Source: Eubacteriales bacterium
GTDB taxonomy: Bacteria > Bacillota > Clostridia > Christensenellales > CAG-138
DNA length: 5,775 nt
Direction of reading: 5' to 3'
Assembly (NCBI GenBank): GCA_028703645.1
Contig: JAQVML010000110.1
Span: 1 to 5,775, forward strand
Every line of letters begins with the position of its first letter. Position 1 is the stretch's first letter. Made by a program: the position numbers and the translations under genes. Under the pieces are notes generated by a model. It was not told the origin of the DNA. It searched no databases and saw only the letters and a list, made by a program, of their open reading frames with translations. Shown here piece after piece: positions 1-5,775 of this stretch.

Positions 1-497
1 TGGTCTCCCTCGGCGTCGCGCTGATTCTCGTTTTTGCGGCTTATCCGCTTCTAAACCGCGCGTGGGACAACGCAAAGTGGTTTGCCCCGCTCCTCGGCGT
101 TCTGCTCGCGGTCGGCGTCGCGCTAATTCTCTATATCGAGCTGGTGCCGATGCCCGCAAACGCAATTGCGGAGTTTTCGCTAAGCTGCAACGAGTCCGGC
201 TATAAGATGGTCGGCGGTGCGTTTGGCTTCGCCGCCGTGCTTTGGCTGGAACGGAAGTATATCAACTTCTCGGTCAAAGCCGTCTGGTGGGCGCAGCTAC
301 TCAAGATCGTCATCGGACTTGGCCTCGTCGTCGCCGTCCAGTCGCTCACCAAAGCGCCGCTTCTCGCGCTCTTTGGCGGGCACAACGCGGGCAACGCCGT
401 TCGCTATTTCCTGATGGTACTCGTCGGCGGCGCGCTCTGGCCCATGACATTCAAGTTTTTCGGAAAACTCGGCAGAACAAAAGAGCAGATCGCATAA
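1..497 (+). CDS. PAP2-family membrane phosphatase, C-terminal part (5' end outside window)
   Basis: The reading frame is open from the left edge (first full codon at 3) to a TAA at 495-497, giving 164 residues of the C-terminal part of a membrane protein. Hydrophobic segments lie at about fragment residues 1-16, 25-46, 67-83, 92-112 and 135-155. Landmarks such as KMVGGAFGF, WLERKYI, FSVKAVWWAQ and a final RYF...G..WP..FK block resemble, from memory, the C-terminal half of clostridial phosphatase PAP2 (type 2 phosphatidic acid phosphatase) proteins. These hydrolyse phosphate from lipid phosphates such as phosphatidate or undecaprenyl pyrophosphate. The catalytic motifs of the family (KX6RP, PSGH, SRX5HX3D) should lie just upstream, and the last one typically ends a few residues before the VSLGVAL seen at the edge, so activity cannot be judged here. 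Methionines inside the fragment (for example at 150) are not the start, because the homologous frame continues upstream. The exact lipid substrate is unknown. Confidence 0.8.
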   Translation, partial: VSLGVALILVFAAYPLLNRAWDNAKWFAPLLGVLLAVGVALILYIELVPMPANAIAEFSLSCNESGYKMVGGAFGFAAVLWLERKYINFSVKAVWWAQLLKIVIGLGLVVAVQSLTKAPLLALFGGHNAGNAVRYFLMVLVGGALWPMTFKFFGKLGRTKEQIA

Positions 498-518
498 TCG
501 TATCGTCGCATCATCTTT

Positions 519-554
519 AAAAAACGATCCCGCCGTAAAAGGCGGGATTTTTTT
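519..554. terminator. Bidirectional intrinsic terminator between convergent genes
   Basis: A perfect 8-bp inverted repeat, ATCCCGCC (527-534) and GGCGGGAT (541-548), encloses a six-base loop. On the + strand it is followed by a run of seven T (548-554). On the - strand it is followed by six T (A519-A524 on the + strand, after a two-base spacer). It lies 30 bases after the PAP2 stop and about 20 bases after the stop of the convergent kinase gene, so it can end both transcripts. Confidence 0.9.
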
Positions 555-567
555 AGGTGTGATTCTT

Positions 568-1692
568 TTAATGAATCAATCCACGTAAGATGAGCGCCAA
601 GATCAGCACGATCGCTACAACGCCACCATAGACCATCCAGATCTTCTTCTTGATGTGCTGCTCTTTTTGCGTTTCTTCCGCGGTCGTTTGTTTTTCATTG
701 GTCACCGCGCTCTCCATCGCATCCAGCGCGCGGTCGAGAATGCTCTTTCTCTTGCCGGAATCTTGCGGCTGTCCCTTTGTGCCGGAGACCTGCGATCGAT
801 TCTGCCGTGGATCTTTGTGAATCACCGGAATCGTGCTCGTCACGTCCTCCTCCGTCACATCCGGGCAAATCGCGCCAATCTCCACGCAAGCCAGCGCGTG
901 GCGATAGTCAAACACATTTGACACTCTGCGATATCCCGCGGCGTCGCTCGTTTGCCAAAGAAACTCAAAAAACTGCGGCGGAATATTCGCGTGCGGTTGA
1001 ATTCCGTCGCCAAACACGGCGAGTCCGGTCATCGACCCATACAACGTCTTTCCGATGGCGGCGAGATCGATCCAAGGCTCGGTGTCGTCCACCTCCTGCC
1101 GCGCGCGAAGGCCCGCTTTTGCCGCACCGAAGTCAATCAGCTTCACCGATCCATCCGTGCAGAGAAAAATCGAACGCGCGTTGATGTCGTAATGCAGTGA
1201 ATTGAGACTGTGTACGACCAGAAGCGCGTCCGCAAGCGATGCCGCGATAAACATCGCTTCGTCCGGGTAGAGCCTCCGCCGTCGTAGCTGCAAGAACCGT
1301 TCCAGCGTTACACCGTGTAGCAGTTCCATAATTGCATACGACGTTCCGTTTTCAAAGAAAGTCGTGTATACGGTAACGAGGTTTTCGCTGCCCTTTGCGT
1401 CCGTCAGCGCCAGATGCTGGCGATAAAACATCTCGCTGCCTAAAAAGAACAGCGCGCCGCACGCCTGATTCTTCGGCGTGAGCGTGAAGCTCTTTTCAAT
1501 GCGATGCGCCAGCGCGTAGGGAAAATATTCCTTAATCGCAAGGCGCGTGCCTGTTTTATCGTCATGCCCAAAATAGGTTATGCCATAGGTGCCGCGTCCC
1601 AGCACGCCGTCGATGATATATCTGCGGTGCAGCAGCGTGCCGATCGGCAACAGCTCGGATGGTTCCAGTTCCTCCGCCATGAGTTGGATCAT
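568..1692 (-). CDS. Tail-anchored Ser/Thr protein kinase-like protein, probable pseudokinase
   Basis: 374 residues. An N-terminal Hanks-type kinase fold (about 20-270) is followed by a charged polar linker (about 271-347) and a single C-terminal membrane helix (about 351-370), so the kinase domain should face the cytoplasm. Seen directly: glycine-rich loop GRGTYG (32-37), ATP-lysine K54 in LAIKEYFP, hinge region IMELLHG (121-127), catalytic-loop HYD with D169, DFG at 187-189, and alpha-F aspartate D209 in WIDLAAIG. Departures from the family: the position of the alpha-C glutamate appears to be Q92, the Mg-binding Asn five residues after the HRD Asp is S174, and only 22 residues separate DFG from D209 (about 40 in relatives as I recall them), with no APE/GYAPPEQ block. 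It could therefore bind nucleotide but be weak or inactive in phosphotransfer. Substrate and partners are unknown. The start at 1692 has a purine-rich AAAGGGG upstream with a long 14-base gap; Met5 has no better site. The gene lies 75 bases after the transporter gene on the same strand. Confidence 0.85.
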   Translation of the reverse strand: MIQLMAEELEPSELLPIGTLLHRRYIIDGVLGRGTYGITYFGHDDKTGTRLAIKEYFPYALAHRIEKSFTLTPKNQACGALFFLGSEMFYRQHLALTDAKGSENLVTVYTTFFENGTSYAIMELLHGVTLERFLQLRRRRLYPDEAMFIAASLADALLVVHSLNSLHYDINARSIFLCTDGSVKLIDFGAAKAGLRARQEVDDTEPWIDLAAIGKTLYGSMTGLAVFGDGIQPHANIPPQFFEFLWQTSDAAGYRRVSNVFDYRHALACVEIGAICPDVTEEDVTSTIPVIHKDPRQNRSQVSGTKGQPQDSGKRKSILDRALDAMESAVTNEKQTTAEETQKEQHIKKKIWMVYGGVVAIVLILALILRGLIH

Positions 1693-1706
1693 TGTGTACG
1701 AAAATT

Positions 1707-1713
1707 CCCCTTT
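1707..1713 (-). promoter_or_regulatory. Candidate ribosome binding site of the kinase-like gene, unusually far from the start
   Basis: On the - strand AAAGGGG precedes the ATG at 1692 by 14 bases, longer than the usual 5-10. No other in-frame start codon lies between, and the alternative Met at 1680 has no purine-rich site near it. The first ATG therefore remains the best choice, but translation may be inefficient. Confidence 0.45.
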
Positions 1714-1762
1714 ACTCCCAGTTATCCCAAACCAAATCGTTAAACAATATGTGTGAAAGTTG

Positions 1763-1783
1763 CGCGATCAATAACCGATCGCG
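1763..1783. repeat. Inverted repeat over the transporter stop codon
   Basis: CGCGATC (1763-1769) and GATCGCG (1777-1783) can form a 7-bp stem with a seven-base loop, spanning the TGA at 1768-1770 of the transporter gene. No T-run follows on the - strand, so it is not a convincing intrinsic terminator. It might attenuate read-through, stabilise the mRNA 3' end, or be chance. Confidence 0.35.
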
Positions 1784-3201
1784 TTTGCGAACAGCAGCAG
1801 CGCGCAGGTTAGCGCAAGCACAGACCCTTGTATTTTTGCGCTCCAGCGGAACCACTTGCCATAACCGATGCCCACGATGCCAAGCGAGATCAACAGCACC
1901 GGATTGGTCGGATAAAACACATTGGAAAAACCGTCGCCAAAGGCGTAAGCAAGCACGGCAATCTGGCGGGAGATGCCCGATAGATCCGCAATCGGAGCAA
2001 TCAGCGGCATGAGCAAGAATGCTTTTGCCGAGCCGCTGGAGATAAACAGCTCCAGCACGAGTGCCAGCGCATAGATCATCAAAACCACGATGCCTTTTGG
2101 TGCGTTTTGCGTGAGTTGCACGGTCTTGTAGAGAATCGTGTCGAGAATATTTGACTCCACCATCGTGTAACGAATCGAGTTCGCCATCAAAATAAGCAAT
2201 ACGGCGGGCAGAATATCCAGCATGCCTTTACCAAACGATTTCAAGTAGCCGCTTAGCCGCATACCTGAAACAAGCGAGGATATCGTTCCCGCGACGAGGA
2301 AGATCAGCGCAATGAGCGGCATGAGGATATCCTGCAACAGCGGTACTACGCTGGAGACGAGGATGAGCGCGATTCCGATGCCAAGCACGATCGCAAACCA
2401 GATCAGCGCGCGATCTTTGCGCTTATCCTCCGTATAATCGGTTCGAAGCGAAGCCCAACGTTCCGTCATCGCCGGATCGTAGATGATACTCTTTGCCGGA
2501 TTCTTCTCAATCTTTTTCGCATACGGAATTAAAAACGCGATGAGCAATCCATAGATCAGCACAAATGTCACGAGCCGCATCCAAACGCCGGAGAACATCG
2601 GCAATCCGACGAGTTTTTGCGCAACGCCGACGGTAAACGGGTTGAGTACGCCGGTGCTAAAGCCGAAGCCGACCGCGAGTAAACTCATGCCGAGTCCCAC
2701 GAGCGCATCCCAGCCGAGCGAGTAGGCGAGCGCAACCGCAATCGGCACCAACGGCACGCATTCTTCAAACGAGCCGACAAACGCGCCAAGGCTCATGAAA
2801 AACAGAGAGACGATCAAAAGCAAACGATATCGTTGCGTTTCAAACAAGCGGTAGACGCGGTTAAACATATATGATAGCACGCCGCATTCATCCATCGCGT
2901 GAAACGCACCGCCAATGACGAGCAGAAACGCGATGATCGCGATCACCGTGCCGGAGCCGGAGGCCCCCAGCGCAAGGAACGGAGAGAGTAGCCACTTCCA
3001 GAACGAAATCCCGCCCGAAACGCTTTGATACGTTCCCGCTACGATGGATTCCTTTCCGTCTGTCATCACGCGTTGATATTCGCCCGCGGGCAATATCAAC
3101 GTCAGCGCATAGGTCAGGATCATGAGCAAAAAGAGGATGATCAACGCCACGATGAACGAGCGCGTGCCCACGTTGAAAACCCGCTTGGACTGACTCTCCA
3201 T
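1768..3201 (-). CDS. YfcC/DcuC-type membrane transporter (ion transporter superfamily)
   Basis: 477 residues, a normal length for YfcC-family carriers (DcuC-like, related to ArcD amino acid antiporters). Hydrophobic segments are near 15-37, 70-80, 84-100, 126-143, 148-160, 165-183, 208-226, 266-285, 290-310, 328-341, 370-387, 393-405, 413-420, 434-447 and 459-473, so about a dozen true helices plus re-entrant loops. Family landmarks are PAGEYQR (38-44), FEECVPLVP (145-153), LNPFTVGVAQ (186-195), FISSGSAKAF (386-395) and FYPTNPVLL (429-437). The matching motif pairs in the two halves (GFS..LNPFT and GFSNVFYPTNP) fit the two-fold repeated architecture of this superfamily. It should move a carboxylate or amino acid across the cytoplasmic membrane, but the substrate cannot be read from sequence; automated labels such as C4-dicarboxylate or basic amino acid carrier are not proof. 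The start at 3201 is supported by GGGGGGAA five bases upstream. It is divergent from the P-type ATPase and may be cotranscribed with the kinase-like gene downstream. Confidence 0.85.
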   Translation of the reverse strand: MESQSKRVFNVGTRSFIVALIILFLLMILTYALTLILPAGEYQRVMTDGKESIVAGTYQSVSGGISFWKWLLSPFLALGASGSGTVIAIIAFLLVIGGAFHAMDECGVLSYMFNRVYRLFETQRYRLLLIVSLFFMSLGAFVGSFEECVPLVPIAVALAYSLGWDALVGLGMSLLAVGFGFSTGVLNPFTVGVAQKLVGLPMFSGVWMRLVTFVLIYGLLIAFLIPYAKKIEKNPAKSIIYDPAMTERWASLRTDYTEDKRKDRALIWFAIVLGIGIALILVSSVVPLLQDILMPLIALIFLVAGTISSLVSGMRLSGYLKSFGKGMLDILPAVLLILMANSIRYTMVESNILDTILYKTVQLTQNAPKGIVVLMIYALALVLELFISSGSAKAFLLMPLIAPIADLSGISRQIAVLAYAFGDGFSNVFYPTNPVLLISLGIVGIGYGKWFRWSAKIQGSVLALTCALLLFANAIGY

Positions 3202-3276
3202 AGTTTCCCCCCGTACTGCTATCCGATGATGTGTTCAAATGAACTTTGATCCACCATCTATAGAATTCTTTCCGAT

Positions 3277-3285
3277 AGTATATCA
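3277..3285 (-). promoter_or_regulatory. Candidate extended -10 promoter of the transporter gene
   Basis: On the - strand TGATATACT provides an extended -10 (TGn followed by TATACT at 3282-3277), about 76 bases before the ATG at 3201. No good -35 hexamer was found at 16-18 bases upstream, which is common for extended -10 promoters. A second, poorer TATAGA lies at 3262-3257. Apart from these, the stretch 3213-3340 shows no other recognisable element. Confidence 0.4.
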
Positions 3286-3347
3286 TAGCGCGGAATCTTG
3301 CGCACCGTTTTTTCACCTTGCGTTTGAAAACGAATTGGATTCAATCT

Positions 3348-3375
3348 TTGCAAACCGGCGCTGTTTTGTTATAAT
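3348..3375 (+). promoter_or_regulatory. Sigma-70 type promoter of the riboswitch-ATPase transcript
   Basis: TTGCAA (-35, 3348-3353) and a perfect TATAAT (-10, 3370-3375) are separated by 16 bases, with an extended -10 TG at 3367-3368. The expected transcription start is near 3381-3383, exactly where the first paired base of the riboswitch P1 helix lies. This spacing supports both calls. Confidence 0.85.
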
Positions 3376-3380
3376 ACTCT

Positions 3381-3483
3381 TGCGTGAGGGAGTAGTTGGC
3401 GCGACATAGCGACGCGTTCCAAGTCAACATGGTAGCACGACGCAAGACGCGTCTGGCTTGGATGAAATAGCGAGACTCATGTA
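3381..3483 (+). promoter_or_regulatory. yybP-ykoY family manganese riboswitch (aptamer)
   Basis: The leader holds the two conserved loop sequences of the yybP-ykoY class: GGGAGTAG (3388-3395) on the 5' side and AGCGAGAC (3469-3476) on the 3' side, which in solved members of the class form the Mn2+-binding site. They are closed by a P1 helix, TGCGTGAG (3381-3388) with CTCATGTA (3476-3483), containing two G-U pairs. Inside, TTGGCGCG (3396-3403) pairs with CGCG and CCAA (3413-3416, 3419-3422) with a two-base bulge, and GACGC (3439-3443) pairs with GCGTC (3449-3453). The class is known to sense Mn2+ and commonly precedes MntP, TerC-like exporters and P-type ATPases, which fits the gene downstream. 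The assignment is by motif and fold inspection, not by a covariance model search. Confidence 0.85.
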
Positions 3484-3520
3484 CGACAGCGTGTTTGCCG
3501 TACATGGGTTTTTTCTTTTT
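3473..3520 (+). terminator. Riboswitch-controlled intrinsic terminator
   Basis: CATGTACG (3478-3485) and CGTACATG (3499-3506) form a perfect 8-bp stem that extends outward through C3476-G3508 and further A-U/G-U pairs, followed by six T (3509-3514), a C and five more T. Its left arm shares bases 3476-3483 with the 3' strand of the riboswitch P1 helix, so P1 and the terminator cannot form together. Metal-stabilised P1 would favour read-through, that is, an ON switch for the ATPase gene. Confidence 0.88.
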
Positions 3521-3563
3521 CCCGGCGACACGATGCACCTGTAAAAAACTCCTTAGAGACACG

Positions 3564-3569
3564 AAAGGA
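3564..3569 (+). promoter_or_regulatory. Ribosome binding site of the P-type ATPase gene
   Basis: AAAGGA lies nine bases before the ATG at 3579 and fixes this start. The stretch between the terminator T-run and this site (3521-3563) holds no other recognisable element. Confidence 0.75.
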
Positions 3570-3578
3570 CACAGCCAA

Positions 3579-5775
3579 ATGCAGCAATATCTACTCGACA
3601 TTTCATCGGTGCTTACATCCGTCTCCTCAGGTGAAGACGGATTGACAAACGCCGAAGCGCAAAAGCGCCTCCGCGACAACGGGCCAAACAAACTGGCGGA
3701 AGGGAAAAAGACGCCTCTTATCGCCCGGTTTCTAGAGCAGATGAAAGACCCGATGATTCTCATTCTGCTCGCGGCCGCGCTGGTCTCCGGCATCACGGCG
3801 GCGATTGAGGGCGAGAGCTTTGCGGATGTCATCATCATCCTCACCGTCGTCATCATCAACGCCGTTCTCGGCGTCGTGCAGGAGAGCAAAGCGGAAAAAG
3901 CGATTGAAGCCCTGCAAAAGATGTCCGCCGCTACCTGCCGCGTTCTGCGAGAAGGGCAGATTTTGCGCGTGAAAACAGAAGAGCTCGTCGTTGGCGACGT
4001 GGTTTTGCTGGAAGCAGGCGATGCGGTGCCCGCGGACGGACGAATTCTCGAGAGCGCAAGCCTACAGATTGAAGAAGCAGCTCTCACCGGCGAGAGTGTT
4101 CCCGTGAGCAAGGTGATCGAAGCGCTCCATCTGGGCGAAAGCAAAGATATCGCACTCGGAGATCGCAAGAACATGATCTACATGGGCAGTACGGTCGTGT
4201 ATGGGCGCGGCAAGGCGGTCATCACCGCCATCGGCATGCAGACCGAGATGGGCAAGATTGCGGACGCGATCTCCAAGGCCGAAGACAACCAGACCCCGCT
4301 ACAGATCAAGCTTTCGCAACTCTCCAAGATCTTAACCTGGCTCGTGCTTGGCATCTGTGTGGTAATCTTCGGGGTCAATATCCTTCGTTTCCACGGAACC
4401 GGCGAACGGTACATCTTAGATTCGTTCCTCATCGCAGTCTCCCTCGCCGTCGCCGCCATTCCGGAAGGTCTCGCCGCCGTGGTCACCATCGTACTCTCCA
4501 TCGGTGTGACCAACATGAGCAAGAGAAACGCGATTATCCGCAGGCTGACCGCCGTGGAGACACTCGGCTGCGCGCAGATCATCTGTTCCGACAAGACGGG
4601 TACGCTCACGCAAAACAAGATGACGGTCGTCGAGGATTATGCGGACGACGTCAAGTTGCTTGCTAAAGCGATGGCGCTCTGCAGCGACGCGGAGTTGGAC
4701 GACAGCAACAACGCCATCGGTGAACCGACCGAGTGCGCGTTGGTCAATTTTGCGTTTGCCAAAGGGTTACCCAAGAACGAGCTGAAAACATCCGAGCCGC
4801 GCGTCGATGAAGCGCCGTTTGACAGCATGCGAAAGATGATGTCCACCGTGCATCAAACGCAGGATGGCTTTGTGCAGTATACCAAGGGCGCACCGGACGA
4901 GTTGCTGAAAAAATGCACTTCCTATTGGAAAGATGGCAAGTCTCTTCCACTGACGGACGAAGTCCGCGCGGAGATTCTCGCCGCCAACAAGGCGATGGCG
5001 GGCAAAGCCCTCCGCGTGCTCTCCGGTGCAATGCGAGCCTATGAACAGAAGCCTGCCGACCATACCCCTGCCGCGCTGGAACAGAACCTGATCTTTCTCG
5101 GCCTCGTCGGCATGATCGAGCCCGTTCGTCCCGAAGTCATCGACGCAATTTCGCAATGCCGCACCGCCGGCATCCGGCCAATCATGATCACTGGCGATCA
5201 CCGCGACACCGCCGCCGCCATCGCAATGACGCTCGGCATCATCTCCGATCCTTCCGAGGCGATCACCGGCGCACAGTTAGACGAGATGGACGACGCGACG
5301 TTTGAACAAAACGTTGAGCAGTATCACGTTTACGCGCGCGTTCAACCGGAGCACAAGGTGCGAATCGTCAACGCCTGGCGCAAGAAGGGCTACATTACCG
5401 CGATGACGGGCGACGGCGTCAACGACGCGCCCAGCATCAAGAGCGCGGATATCGGCATCGGTATGGGCATTACCGGCACGGATGTCACGAAGAACGTCGC
5501 CGATATGGTGCTTGCGGATGACAACTTCGCGACCATCGTCGGTGCCGTGCAGGAAGGCCGCCGCATCTACGACAACATCCGTAAATCGATTCAGTTCCTG
5601 CTCTCCTCCAACATGAGTGAGGTGCTGAGCATTTTCTTTGCGACGCTGCTCGGCTTTGTCATCCTAAAGCCCGTGCATCTGTTGTGGATCAATCTGATCA
5701 CGGATTCCCTGCCCGCGCTCGCGCTTGGCACCGAAGCATGTGAACAAAACCTCATGCAGCGCCCGCCGCGCAACC
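3579..5775 (+). CDS. Type IIA (SERCA-like) cation-transporting P-type ATPase, 3' end outside window
   Basis: 732 complete codons are present and the frame is open at the right edge; relatives are around 870-900 residues, so the C-terminal membrane helices are missing. Domains in order: N-terminal cation ATPase segment (about 1-50), M1-M2 (58-76, 82-101), actuator domain with TGES at 170-173, M3-M4 (251-271, 283-305) with PEGL at 295-298, phosphorylation motif DKTGTLT with the phosphoacceptor D338, nucleotide-binding domain with KGAP (436-439), hinge motif TGDGVNDAP (610-618), then M5-M6. Residues matching SERCA calcium ligands are present: E296 (E309), N678 and E681 (N768, E771), N705, T708 and D709 (N796, T799, D800). 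It should couple ATP hydrolysis to export of Ca2+ and/or Mn2+ from the cytoplasm. The upstream yybP-ykoY riboswitch points to Mn2+ as a physiological signal and probable substrate. The start is set by AAAGGA nine bases upstream. Long antisense open frames across this gene are shadows. Confidence 0.95.
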   Translation, partial: MQQYLLDISSVLTSVSSGEDGLTNAEAQKRLRDNGPNKLAEGKKTPLIARFLEQMKDPMILILLAAALVSGITAAIEGESFADVIIILTVVIINAVLGVVQESKAEKAIEALQKMSAATCRVLREGQILRVKTEELVVGDVVLLEAGDAVPADGRILESASLQIEEAALTGESVPVSKVIEALHLGESKDIALGDRKNMIYMGSTVVYGRGKAVITAIGMQTEMGKIADAISKAEDNQTPLQIKLSQLSKILTWLVLGICVVIFGVNILRFHGTGERYILDSFLIAVSLAVAAIPEGLAAVVTIVLSIGVTNMSKRNAIIRRLTAVETLGCAQIICSDKTGTLTQNKMTVVEDYADDVKLLAKAMALCSDAELDDSNNAIGEPTECALVNFAFAKGLPKNELKTSEPRVDEAPFDSMRKMMSTVHQTQDGFVQYTKGAPDELLKKCTSYWKDGKSLPLTDEVRAEILAANKAMAGKALRVLSGAMRAYEQKPADHTPAALEQNLIFLGLVGMIEPVRPEVIDAISQCRTAGIRPIMITGDHRDTAAAIAMTLGIISDPSEAITGAQLDEMDDATFEQNVEQYHVYARVQPEHKVRIVNAWRKKGYITAMTGDGVNDAPSIKSADIGIGMGITGTDVTKNVADMVLADDNFATIVGAVQEGRRIYDNIRKSIQFLLSSNMSEVLSIFFATLLGFVILKPVHLLWINLITDSLPALALGTEACEQNLMQRPPRN

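Noticed and set aside
655..1200. + strand open frames opposite the kinase-like gene
   Set aside because: Arg/Ser/Pro-rich antisense translations with no motif, lying opposite a recognisable kinase fold.
1693..1767. Possible separate promoter for the kinase-like gene (TTGTTT and GATAAC on the - strand)
   Set aside because: Spacing of 15 bases and both hexamers are poor matches; not strong enough to list.
2888..3316. Open frame of 142 residues on the - strand overlapping the transporter start
   Set aside because: It is a frame-shifted reading of the N-terminal transporter coding sequence. The 477-residue frame has the membrane segments and the good ribosome binding site.
3533..3544. Tiny ATG-CAC-CTG-TAA frame in the ATPase leader, considered as a regulatory leader peptide
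   Set aside because: Only three codons long, no ribosome binding site, and the riboswitch/terminator already explains the leader.
3341..4174. Long open frame of 277 residues on the - strand over the promoter, riboswitch and 5' part of the ATPase gene
   Set aside because: It is antisense to a P-type ATPase with every family motif, is Ser/Arg-rich with no recognisable domain, and crosses the riboswitch. It is a shadow of the GC-rich coding frame.
4178..5201. Several - strand open frames of 65-146 residues
   Set aside because: All lie inside the ATPase gene in the antisense direction and show no domain or ribosome binding site; treated as shadows.

Overview
The window looks like a chromosomal stretch from a Firmicute, most likely a member of the Clostridia with moderately high GC. 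This rests on three things: the style of the kinase (GITY and IKEYFP motifs), the clostridial look of the PAP2 and P-type ATPase proteins, and sigma-70 promoters with extended -10 elements and strong AGGA-type ribosome binding sites. Genus or species cannot be assigned from the sequence alone. No mobile element, CRISPR array, tRNA or rRNA was seen.

Layout. Positions 1-497 (+) hold the C-terminal part of a PAP2-family membrane phosphatase. A bidirectional terminator at 519-554 separates it from the convergent gene at 568-1692 (-), a tail-anchored Ser/Thr kinase-like protein whose catalytic machinery is degenerate (a predicted pseudokinase). Upstream of it on the same strand, after a 75-base gap, is a YfcC/DcuC-type 12-or-so-helix transporter at 1768-3201 (-). 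A 377-base divergent intergenic region (3202-3578) carries a candidate promoter for the transporter and, in the other direction, a strong promoter, a yybP-ykoY-type manganese riboswitch with an overlapping intrinsic terminator, and a ribosome binding site. This leader drives a type IIA (SERCA-like) cation-transporting P-type ATPase that starts at 3579 and runs off the right edge.

How it works together. The right half is a self-contained metal-export unit. By inference, rising Mn2+ stabilises the riboswitch P1 helix, which uses the same bases as the left arm of the terminator, so transcription reads through into the ATPase, which would pump Mn2+ and/or Ca2+ out of the cell. The left half pairs a transporter with a membrane-anchored kinase-like protein. 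They may share a transcript, but a functional link between them is only suggested by position.

The main points of interest are the directly visible P1/terminator overlap of the riboswitch, the presence of SERCA-type calcium site residues in a pump under apparent manganese control, and the kinase that lacks its activation-segment core.
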